NCBI GenBank assembly: GCA_958510825.1
Contig: OY294049.1
Coordinates: forward strand, 2,232,001-2,296,000
Length of the DNA stretch: 64,000 bases
DNA from: Brachypterus glaber
Taxonomy: Eukaryota; Arthropoda; Insecta; Coleoptera; Kateretidae
Reading direction: 5' to 3'
Shown here: positions 55,790-64,000 of the stretch, one piece after another
How positions within the stretch are numbered: the first letter of the stretch is position 1
Layout: every line of letters begins with the position of its first letter
Translations under genes and position numbers: made by a program
Notes under the pieces: model-generated
Told to the model about the DNA's origin: nothing
The model's database searches: none
Seen by the model: only the letters and a program-made list of their open reading frames with translations

Positions 55790-57100
55790 TAACTGGAAAT
55801 GCGCCGGGTACTTTTAATTAAAAGTTATTTTTAATAATAATGTTCTTAAAACACCATACCGCTCTAAAACTATTTTAATACTTTTTGGATATATTTTTTT
55901 ATATTTTACCCTCAATACCTTTTAAGCTTATTATCTTATCTTTAGTTTTTTTTTTACAAATAATAAAAATTGCGGTATTTTTGTCAAACAATAATAAAAT
56001 ATTAAATGTAAATAGCGTTGTCCTACATACTTAAAAAATTATTGACATTGATCTTCTTTGGCAAACAATTACACCGGGACAATGTAAAATAAAAAATATA
56101 CATATATATTTTTGCATACAATAGAAAATAATATACCTTGTCCGACGATTTGCATTGACGTTTCAGGCCGCACCTAAAATTAAGCCTACCTGAGGTAAAT
56201 ATATGAATTAATTTTTCAACATTAGCTGATTTCAAACGCCATTAATCAAGAAAGTTAATGTATGGTTTATTTTTAACTAATAATCATAATAACTAACACT
56301 TTGAATATGTATGGACCCCAATTCCTATCTCATGTGATGGGATCTAATCACCGTTGAATTTCAACTACTAAAATTTAGTAGTTGGCTTCACCCATATTTA
56401 ATATGGGTGTTTACCGGTGAAGCAGGACTACATGAAATTTGATGGGGACCCCAAAAAAAAAAGCTTTCAGGGCGCAGACCATTCGCAAAAATAACTGTTG
56501 CTAAGGAAGCTAATATGTGATTGGTTGTACCATAGCAACTGCGTATGCGAAATATTTTTGCGAATGGTCAAGAATTAAGCTGCTGCTCGAAAAGTTGTAC
56601 AATGAATTCAAGGAGTTCAAAGGAGTTCTATATGAATTCCTCGGGTCTGTACAATAAATTCCAGGGAGGTTTACCCGTCAAAATCTTATGTTGTTGTTCT
56701 GTCTGTTTCTTCCTTGTTCTAATTAGCAATTTAAAGCTTGTTTTTGTTGTTAGATAATATGGTTTTGCTAGTTAAGAAAAAAACTGCAGCTGTGTATTAT
56801 TTTAATAAATTAAATTAAATTTTCTTTTCCATGAACTGCTTGATATTTAAATGAAAGCAAAATGTAATCTTGTATGTCCGGTATACTATTAATTGAAGAG
56901 TTCAATATAAGACAGACACTATAAATATTCACATTTTTACTAGAACCGGTAAACCGATGGCGAGTAAAAAGAATAGCCGATTAGCCAAAGAAACGAATAA
57001 ACCGAAGAAACATATGAGCCAAAGAGAGGAATAAGCTAAAAAACGGACAAGCTAATGTCTCTTGACGTCGGTGCCTTGAGCCTCCTTCTTAAGGCAGCTT
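55790..57100. other. Intergenic/intronic, decayed repeat pieces
   Basis: 56577-56690 resembles the right half of the CGAGG-family element at 31557 (GAATTCCTCGGGTCTGTACAA, then GGAGGTTTACCCGTC) without a left end. A GTAGTTGGCTTCACCC / GGGTGTTTACCGGTGAAGC hairpin lies near 56375-56420. No supported gene. Confidence 0.4.
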
Positions 57101-57109
57101 TGACCGATA

Positions 57110-57190
57110 AGTAAAACTTTGACAATAAGTAAAGCCTTGACAAATAAGTAAATGTCTGTCAAAGAAACGGATAAGATAAAAACACGAATA
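57110..57190. repeat. AATAAGTAAAGCCTTGAC minisatellite, left block
   Basis: Degenerate 17-21-bp units (GATAAGTAAAACTTTGAC, AATAAGTAAAGCCTTGAC, AAATAAGTAAATG). The same unit is amplified again at 58645-58755 on the far side of the retrotransposon fragment. Confidence 0.75.
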
Positions 57191-57251
57191 AGCTAATATG
57201 TTTCATAGGCTTTCATAGGCTATTAGTAAACTTCTTCGGTTCGTGCCTCCT

Positions 57252-58636
57252 ATAAAATAATAATAATAATAATGTTTATTAATCTAATTATCACAAAAAA
57301 GGATGTTAGACAAGTCAAAGATACAATAATGATTTTTAAAAATAAAATTTCATACTAAAAATTGTATTACAAAGAATATTACCTATATTATTAATTGTTT
57401 GAAACATATTGAAGAAACTCGTCCACGGAGTAAAATGCTTTGTTTAATAACAATTGTTTTAATTCAGATAAGAATGGTTTTAAATTTTTAGACCTTAAAC
57501 TGTTCGGTAATTTATTATAAAAAATGGCACCTTGGTAGTGAGGATCAGATTCAAAAAGTGCCAATCTATGTCGTGGATACTGCAGATCTCTATTTCTAGT
57601 GACATATTCGTGATAAAGGTTTAAAGTAGGTAATGTGTTAAAATTTTGTTTCATAAATTTTAATGTTTCAAAAATGTATAGACACGGCAAAGTAAAAATT
57701 GATTCCTCAATAAAACTATTTTTACAAGTATCCCTGTATCGGAGATTAAGCAAACATCTAATGGCTCGTTTTTGCATTAAAAAAACACGATCTGCCGTTG
57801 ACGAATTTCCAGAATATGATTCCATATCGTAATATGGATTCAAAATTTGAATAATAAAAAACTTTTGTAACATGTTTACTAGTTATTTCTGAGAGTCTTT
57901 TTATAGCATAGCAGTATGATGAACATTTTTTTGTTAATTCTTCGACATGAGTTTTCCAACTAAGAGATGAGTCAATATTTATAGCCAAAAGTTTTACGCT
58001 TGTTACCTGTTGTATGCTTTTTTTATTTAGCTTAATAAGTGAGCTTTGTGTATATCTATGAGGACAGGGTTGAAACTGTATTGAATATGTCTTTTCTTGG
58101 TTTAAACTTAAGGCATTATTGGAAAGGTAATTAAAAATATCTTTAAGGCTGCTGTTTAACTGACTCACTACATTTTCTTGTTCTTTATCTGAGGCTAATA
58201 AAGTGACATCGTCGGCAAAGGCACAAAAAAAGATTGACAAATTTTCGTCTAAATCATTACAATATAGTAAAAATAGCAACGGCCCTAGCACGCTACCCTG
58301 GGGTACGCCTATATCTACTGAACTTAAAACTGAGTTTGCACTTTCATAGCTAACAAATTGTTTTCTGTTAGTTAAGTAACTTTTTAACAGATTGTTACAT
58401 TTACCACGCAAACCATAGTACTCTATTTTTTTTAGCAAAAGTTCAGGATCCACACAATCGAATGCTTTTGTGAGATCAATCAATAATGCCATAACTTTTT
58501 CATTATTGTCCATGTCCTTGTAGATTTTCTTAATTATCTCTAATAAAGCGGTTATAGTGGACCTTTTAGTCCTGAAGCCATGCTGTGCAGAACTTATTAA
58601 GCTAAATGTTTCTAAAAAGTCGATAATCCTTTTTTA
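57252..58636 (-). pseudogene. 5'-truncated non-LTR retrotransposon (reverse transcriptase remnant)
   Basis: Open frames on the minus strand from 58636 to about 57812 and, after a one-base frameshift near 57812 (in the TGGAAATTC run), on to 57394. They contain reverse transcriptase motifs in order: QHGFRTKRST (upstream of the first ATG), DLTKAFDCVD, GVPQGSVLGPLLFLLY, the catalytic FADD (in FAFADDVTLL), the LNQEKT and thumb regions, LRYGIIFWG.., QKRAIR, and a C-terminus with LPNSLRS..FLSELKQLLL. This order fits Jockey/CR1/L2-type LINEs, which copy themselves by target-primed reverse transcription. Endonuclease and ORF1 are missing, and the 3' UTR ends in an (ATT)n tail (plus-strand AATAATAAT at 57256). 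Dead by truncation and frameshift. Confidence 0.85.
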
Positions 58637-58644
58637 AAACGGAT

Positions 58645-58755
58645 TTGACCAATAAATAAAGCCTTGACCAGTAAGTAAAGCCTTGGATAATAAGTAAAAT
58701 CTTGGACAATAAGTAAAGCCTTGGCCAATATTAAAGCCTTAACCAATAAGTATTA
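58645..58755. repeat. AATAAGTAAAGCCTTGAC minisatellite, right block
   Basis: Five to six degenerate units (e.g. AGTAAGTAAAGCCTTGG, AATAAGTAAAATCTTGG). With the block at 57110 it flanks the retrotransposon. A second LINE-like 3' tail (ACTATAATAATAATAATAAC...) starts at 58774. Confidence 0.75.
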
Positions 58756-58909
58756 GCGCTTCGCGTCTCCTACTATAATAATAATAATAACAATAATTGT
58801 ATTAATCTTTTCGGTCATTACAGACAAGGTGGGTCATACTATACTAAATTTAAAATTAAAATATAAATATAACATGCAAAAAGCAATACTAACGTCTACG
58901 TCCCACATT

Positions 58910-59102
58910 CAAACCGGTCTTTCGCGCTGTTGCCAGATTGTGCAATTTAATTTATCTTTGGTTTTTGGTTGTTTTGGTTTTTTTTTTCTTTGGTTTTTGG
59001 TTGTTTTGGTGTTTTTTTGCAAAAAAAAAAAACACCAAAACAACCAAAAACCAAAGATTTAATATATCTGCACAATTTGGCAACAGCGCGAAAGACCGAG
59101 TT
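58910..59102. mobile_element. Foldback element with pure G/T-A/C core hairpin
   Basis: Outer arms GGTCTTTCGCGCTGTTGCCA..TTGTGCA and its reverse; inside, TTTGGTTTTTGGTTGTTTTGG occurs twice and then once inverted (CCAAAACAACCAAAAACCAAA) around an A12 run. Four overlapping short ORFs here are products of the palindrome. Confidence 0.8.
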
Positions 59103-59189
59103 GCATTTGGAACGTACTCTAGTAAAAGTAGAAACATATATCGTCACTCAAAGTGCAAAAGGTCGTATGCCAAAATTTTACTTTGTTGT

Positions 59190-59345
59190 TCTAAAGTAAA
59201 TTAAAAATCGCACAGTGAATATTTTCAAAACAGATTCGAATATTGGATGTGCGAATATATTGCGTAGTTTATTTTATATATTAACTATATTCTACACACA
59301 AACATATACTATTCAAACCTGTGCGATTTTTAATTTACTATCTTG
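59190..59345. mobile_element. Copy of the 47653 MITE family
   Basis: TAAATTAAAAATCGCACAGTG..., AACAGATTCGAATATTGGATG, ... ACCTGTGCGATTTTTAATTTA, missing the outermost TAGTCTG part on the left. Confidence 0.7.
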
Positions 59346-60227
59346 CTTGAAAAAACTGACCATAGTCATGGAATGGCCCACTAGGAAGTCTGGCACCTAA
59401 GCCAGTAGCGCGGCCTGGAAGTTCAAGACGCCTTGGTATAACGCTTTTTCTTGTCTTCTTAAGGCGGCTTATAAAATTATAACTGATTGTTGAAGCGAGC
59501 CCTTCAATTTCTGTATTACAATAAAATTAAAATTACATAACGCTAATAGTGCGGAGATAATGTTGCTGTTAAAGAAAATTAATACGATGAATTGTGAAAT
59601 TCAATACAGTCCATGCAAAGCGGTTTCATAAGTCTATTTTATTACACTTTATTGCTTTGCTTAGCGGAATTCTTTCGATTTGCGTTTTTACTTTTGGATA
59701 AAAGGAACCGAACTATTGCGTTTCGATGCATGTACGTCATGTTCGATGGGTCAAAAAGTTAGTTGTGTATCAAAGTTTTTGAACTCCCTAAATCGGAATT
59801 TGTAAACATGGTATCTCTATTACTTTAGTATCCATGGCAAATTATCGTGTTATAGCACGATAATTTCCACTTAAAAGTGGAAAACCTGATATGGTTTTGG
59901 AATAGATAAAAACGGGGGTAAACCCTGTTTTTGCCATAACGATTAAAGCCTTTCAATTTAGTACGAACATTACTTAAATTAGTATCAAGATGTCTAACAA
60001 ATTTACAGTATCTAGGTTAAGCATTATTATTATTATTATTTCGAAAATACTCGAAGACCGAATGCATGTTTTCTCCCATTTTTATCAAGTTACTCCACTT
60101 CGATTTTCACAAAAATGAATAAAAGCTTTTTAGTGAAAAAGTTTTAATGCCTAAAAGGTACCTAGTTATCAAGTAAATATTCCGAATATAATATTCGGAA
60201 TATTTACTTAATAATTTAATAACTTTT
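59346..60227. other. Intergenic/intronic, no supported gene
   Basis: A short TTATCGTG/CACGATAA-type hairpin lies near 59835-59885, a (TTA)n run at 60025-60040 and an ATTCGGAATATTTACTT palindrome near 60168-60210. Confidence 0.4.
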
Positions 60228-60281
60228 AAAATGGTGGATATAGGTCTTTGTCCTTCAGAAAAACACGTTTTATAACTTGCC

Positions 60282-60312
60282 GACGTTTCGAAAAATATAT
60301 TTTCTTCCTCAG
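60282..60312 (-). ncRNA. Hammerhead-ribozyme-like core
   Basis: On the minus strand CTGAGGA, stem II GAAAA/TTTTC around an AT loop, CGAAAC, then GTC. Partner of the core at 60612. Confidence 0.45.
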
Positions 60313-60611
60313 GACTTGTTAAAGGTGGTTTTCCATCGTAAAGCTAACACTAAACATATACTTACAAAAATACGTAAACACATAATAAATAATTAAAACA
60401 ATACACAGATATATGATGAAACTATACTCATCAGGGAAACAATACATACTAAAGTAGTAGTAGTAGTAGTAGTAGTATGTATTGTTTCCCTGTTAAGCAT
60501 AGTTCCATCATATATCTGTGTATTGTTTTAATTATTTATTATGTATTTACGTATTTTTGTAAATATATGTTAAGTGTTAGCTTTACTATGGAAAATCACC
60601 TTTAACAAGCC

Positions 60612-60642
60612 CTGAGGAAGAAAATAAATTTTTCGAAACGTC
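60612..60642 (+). ncRNA. Hammerhead-ribozyme-like core
   Basis: CTGAGGA (60612-60618), stem II GAAAA/TTTTC (60620-60624 with 60630-60634) with loop TAAAT, CGAAAC, then GTC (60640-60642), the usual cleavage triplet. Stem III would be C-G plus A-U only, as in minimal Penelope-type hammerheads that work as dimers. No activity can be claimed from sequence. Confidence 0.45.
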
Positions 60643-60807
60643 GGCAAGTTATAAAACGTGTTTTTCTGAAGGACAAAGACCTATACCCATCATTTTAAAA
60701 GTTATTAACATATCTAAGGTCACCAATAAACTTCTTTTAATAATTTAATAATTATATTCGTGAAATTAAAGGGGCAACGAGGGGTTTATTTATTGGAAAA
60801 TCCTTGT

Positions 60808-61264
60808 ACACCTATCCAGCAATCTTTTACAATCCTTGATAATTCCTTATTCCACAGTCATCTTCAATCCTTCAGAATCCTCCACAATCATCTACAATCT
60901 TCCACAAAACTATAGTTTTCAATTTTTCTATTATAATTTGAATAAGTTTAGTTCATCTATAAATGACAGAAATATCTTTAAAACTACATATGGACTGTGT
61001 TTTGCAATAACCGTATAACCCACATTGTGAAATGACACTACGTTACAGAACATTTAATCCTATATCTTTTAAAGGAATTGAATTAAAGATGACATATTTT
61101 GTACATGTTCTGCTACATAAACAAGAGAACCAAATGCTTAATTTTAAGTGTTTTAGTCAAAACGTTTAAAAGTTATTAGGGAAAAAGTTTACATCTCACA
61201 ATGTGGGTTAGACTGTTATTGCAAAACACATTCCATATTAATATAAATCTAGATATTTTAAATA
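60808..61264. repeat. 457-bp direct repeat, left copy
   Basis: From ACACCTATCCAGCAATC on, this is identical by eye to 63544-64000, which reaches the window edge, so the true repeat is longer. It includes its own inverted arms (GTGTTTTGCAATAACCGTATAACCCAC at about 60990, mirrored at 61200-61240), i.e. an embedded MITE. The 60-codon frame inside it has no domain. Confidence 0.9.
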
Positions 61265-61625
61265 TAATTTAGAGAAGAAACTTGAATAAATGAATCGGTA
61301 ATCACTAACTCTTTTAGGCTTTTAGAGAAGTTTCCTGATATGCCCATAGACGCAGAAACTAAATCGAAAACGGCGATAACACAAAAGATTAAATATTTTA
61401 TTATTTTAGAAGTTAGATTTGAGATACCATCTAACCTTCCATAGTTACTTCCCTGAATTTGAATCTCAAAATATCAGCATTTTGATCATGCATCAACAGA
61501 AAGTAGTTCCGCTTAGCAAGACCACGTTTCTTTCTAACCTGTGGATTATCCTTGACGTCACTAACGTCTGATGTCGTCATTCCACGCCCGCTAGATAAAA
61601 GTACACTGTCGCTTTCTCCTTCTTA
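61258..61625 (-). pseudogene. Possible coding remnant between the direct repeats
   Basis: On the minus strand an open stretch from about 61625, with ATG at 61580, reads MTTSDVSDVKDNPQVRKKRG...FKFREV and stops at 61431; in another frame, starting at the same place, reading continues as NYGRLDGISNLTSKIIKYLI, a hydrophobic segment, then GNFSKSLKEL, to a stop at 61258. One frameshift would join them. I recognise no family, and the composition is the only support. Confidence 0.25.
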
Positions 61626-61671
61626 CAGAGACTTGCGTACTTACGTCAAATAAGATCTTGGTTGTTGCGTA

Positions 61672-62455
61672 CCATACACTCAGAAAATGTCATTGCAATT
61701 TTAATGCTAAATTTTATTTGTAAATGCATGTTTGTTATTTATATCGCCACCATTGGTATTTAATACTCTACTTGTGATATTAAATACTGCAATGTGTGTA
61801 TTGTATACAAAATACATAGAGACCGTGCTGGTACATTTGAATCTCCACGCAACATGTGTTTATTAATACTAGCATGTTATAGTAAAAATTACTGTAACAT
61901 TTGGTTAAGCATATCACACTTATAGTATGGTATATTTTGAGTGGTTGTTAAGTTGTATTACTGATCTAGTTTAAAGTATGTTACAGTATTCAGAAAAATT
62001 AACAGTCGGTTAATAATACCAAAATTTTGATTAGTAATAATATAAAGATTGCAACCACACACTGATAAAAATAATCGATTCTTTTTTTTTACCTTTCCCT
62101 GTATTATTACTAATCACAAATTTGGTATTATTTACCGATTGTATTTTACTAAATACTGTAACATACTTTAAACTAGATCAATAACACAACAACTACAACT
62201 TGAAGTATACCAAATTATAACTGTGATATAATATACCAAATGTTACAGTATTAATAGACACATGTTGCGTGTGGTTCCAAATGTACCAGCACGTTCTCTA
62301 TGATAGTATGACAACATTTTATAACAATACACACATTGCAGTATTTAATACCACAAGTAAAGTATTAAATGCCAATGGTGGCGATATAAATAAAAAATAT
62401 GTGTTAACAAATAACATTCAGTATTAAAAATACAACGAAATTTTTTGAGTGTACA
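61672..62455. mobile_element. Long foldback transposon (~780 bp), TACACTCA ends
   Basis: Arms of about 370 bp run outward from about 62070: TACACTCAGAAAATGTC, TTATATCGCCACCATTGG, TACTGTAACATTTGGT, TTTAAAGTATGTTACAGTA on the left, and the same in reverse on the right, ending TTTTTTGAGTGTA. TA occurs at both outer borders. Identity of the arms is roughly 80-85% by eye. No ORF. Confidence 0.8.
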
Positions 62456-62985
62456 ACATCAAATGATAAGATAAGGAATTTTCAACAATTGTGGCTCCAA
62501 ATTTTTGTTATTTTTAGACGCCTTTTCCTCCCCCATTATCGCCATTTCGCCACGTACAATTGAAATAATTTATATTGGTTGTCAGTTTCAGCTAGACCCT
62601 AATAATTGGCCCATCAATAACTGATCCTATTTGCGCCTACCTATGTGTCTAGTGGAACACTATCTCCGACTGTACAATAAGGTCCATTTTAGGCGTGAGT
62701 AAATATTCGACTTTTTCGTTGTCTCCTATAAACCAATATCTGGGTCAATGTTTTTTCCAGAAGGAACAACCAATTGTAAAATGACGTAGCGGTTTTCTTG
62801 ACGTCCTTGATCTGTCTCTTGCACAAATTAATCTAATAATTGGTATTATTACAGACAATAAACGACGCGAGTAGTACAAAGTACGATTTTGATGATTTGC
62901 TTGTAAAAAATCCTTTATATTTTATGCTATAAATTATAACAAAGAAAGCGTGTTTTTTAAATTGGTAAACAAGTTTTTGTAAAAC
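62456..62985. other. Intergenic/intronic, no supported gene
   Basis: Relatively GC-rich and not repeated elsewhere in the window, but no long frame or domain was found on either strand. Confidence 0.35.
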
Positions 62986-63102
62986 TAGAGCACTGGATAG
63001 GCAGGTTGGTTAGTGTAGGTAGGTAGTTTACAAACTACACAACTGCAGAACCACTCAAACTACACACCTACCTTAACAAACCTACCTATCTACTGCTCTA
63101 GT
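62986..63102. mobile_element. Short foldback, CTAGAGCA ends
   Basis: CTAGAGCACTGGATAGGCAGG, TTGGTTAGTGTAGGTAGG mirrored as CCTACCTTAACAAACC and CCTACCTATCTACTGCTCTAG around a short loop. Confidence 0.7.
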
Positions 63103-63543
63103 AAAAAAAAACAATATTGTGACCACAAAAAAAAGGGGTACAGAAACTTAGAGTAGAAATAAATAATGTGCCAAAAATTAGTAATTTAAGTAATTACTTG
63201 TTTAGTGTGCTCTGTGTCATCGCCACTACTACTACGACACTGGTAATATTATTTTTTTAAAGTTGGCTCTTGTCATTAAGGATAAAATAAGGTGCATAAT
63301 TTAGTTAGTCTTTAATTAATAACACCGGCCCACAAAAAAAAAGTTGTTAGTGCTGGAGTTGAGGCCCACCTATTCTTATGTATTTTGGGATGCTGAACAC
63401 GAATTTGTCATAAAAAAGGTTCTTTTTACGTAGCATAATGTGTGCGCCTTCGCCAAAATTGTAAAAACGTTGAGTTAACCCTATACAGGGTTATTCATTT
63501 AAATGATACACCCCCCGTAACTTTTGAACAGGGTCAGATATAA
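63103..63543. other. Intergenic/intronic with truncated MITE ends
   Basis: 63325-63420 resembles the CACAGGCCCAC foldback at 5413; 63482-63543 is the left end of the 50384 foldback family (GGGTTATTCATTTAAATG, ACTTTTGAAC), cut off exactly where the 457-bp repeat begins. Confidence 0.5.
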
Positions 63544-64000
63544 ACACCTATCCAGCAATCTTTTACAATCCTTGATAATTCCTTATTCCACAGTCATCTT
63601 CAATCCTTCAGAATCCTCCACAATCATCTACAATCTTCCACAAAACTATAGTTTTCAATTTTTCTATTATAATTTGAATAAGTTTAGTTCATCTATAAAT
63701 GACAGAAATATCTTTAAAACTACATATGGACTGTGTTTTGCAATAACCGTATAACCCACATTGTGAAATGACACTACGTTACAGAACATTTAATCCTATA
63801 TCTTTTAAAGGAATTGAATTAAAGATGACATATTTTGTACATGTTCTGCTACATAAACAAGAGAACCAAATGCTTAATTTTAAGTGTTTTAGTCAAAACG
63901 TTTAAAAGTTATTAGGGAAAAAGTTTACATCTCACAATGTGGGTTAGACTGTTATTGCAAAACACATTCCATATTAATATAAATCTAGATATTTTAAATA
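63544..64000. repeat. 457-bp direct repeat, right copy (runs off the edge)
   Basis: Identical by eye to 60808-61264, offset 2736 bp. Insertion into a GGGTTATTC foldback end marks its left border. Confidence 0.9.

Larger units (their letters stand above)
60228..60702. mobile_element. Penelope-like inverted pair with (TAG)n centre
   Basis: Two ~220-bp arms from TTTTAAAATGGTGGATATAGG to the mirrored CCTATACCCATCATTTTAAAA surround a (AGT)n run at 60452-60475. Each arm carries one hammerhead-type core, facing outward. The arms match 23716-23967. Head-to-head terminal repeats are typical of Penelope-like insertions; no reverse transcriptase is present here. Confidence 0.6.

Noticed and set aside
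58829..59204. Several overlapping small frames on both strands
   Set aside because: All arise from the TTTGGTTTTTGG palindrome; frames on both strands over the same bases are a palindrome effect.
60808..64000. LTR retrotransposon called from the 457-bp direct repeats
   Set aside because: No TG...CA ends, primer-binding site, or gag/pol signal could be shown in the interval, and the right copy is cut by the window.

Overview
The window is eukaryotic and almost certainly from an insect. It is AT-rich, has short introns (53-70 bp) beside longer ones, insect-style genes (a ZAD zinc-finger-associated domain and a very large sororin/Dalmatian protein), and about 80% of it is transposon debris: hAT, P-like, TA-target MITEs, a non-LTR retrotransposon, a tRNA-derived SINE and Penelope-like fragments. 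I cannot fix the species. All exon joins below were made by eye from splice signals and reading phase.

Left end (1-6.8 kb) is the gene-dense part. A minus-strand gene (603 down to 115, three exons) encodes a 118-residue protein that is only a ZAD domain plus an acidic tail. About 590 bp away, on the plus strand, starts a four-exon, 1159-codon gene whose last exon carries a sororin C-terminal motif (cohesin protector; Dalmatian in flies). The two genes share a head-to-head promoter with a perfect TGACGTCA site. The third exon of the sororin gene is preceded by a 38-bp tandem duplication that includes the 3' splice site.

From 7 to 64 kb genes are sparse. Two small exons, at 18083-18211 and 42950-43054, each have an initiator-like TCAGTCG upstream, each end in a Met codon at a phase-0 donor, and look like alternative first exons of one gene that continues beyond the right edge. 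At 48883-50052 there is an intact 1170-bp DNA transposon with 51-bp perfect terminal repeats and a perfect 8-bp target duplication. Its only gene encodes a 185-residue THAP-domain plus coiled-coil protein, the architecture of the KP repressor of Drosophila P elements.

The rest is repeats, many with boundaries that can be fixed to the base by target duplications: hAT elements at 28144-30051, 36841-37855 and 38431-39321; an unclassified family with CGAGG ends and 8-bp duplications at 13755-13940, 28470-29703 and three tandem copies in 31557-32410; a foldback element with an inserted 174-bp satellite (19823-20805); a large family with NFIL3/PAR-bZIP-like TTACGTAA sites in its ends; and Penelope-like foldbacks carrying hammerhead-ribozyme cores with a compensatory base-pair change between copies. 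A 457-bp sequence near the right edge is present twice without visible differences. A 200-base N gap lies at 51550-51749.
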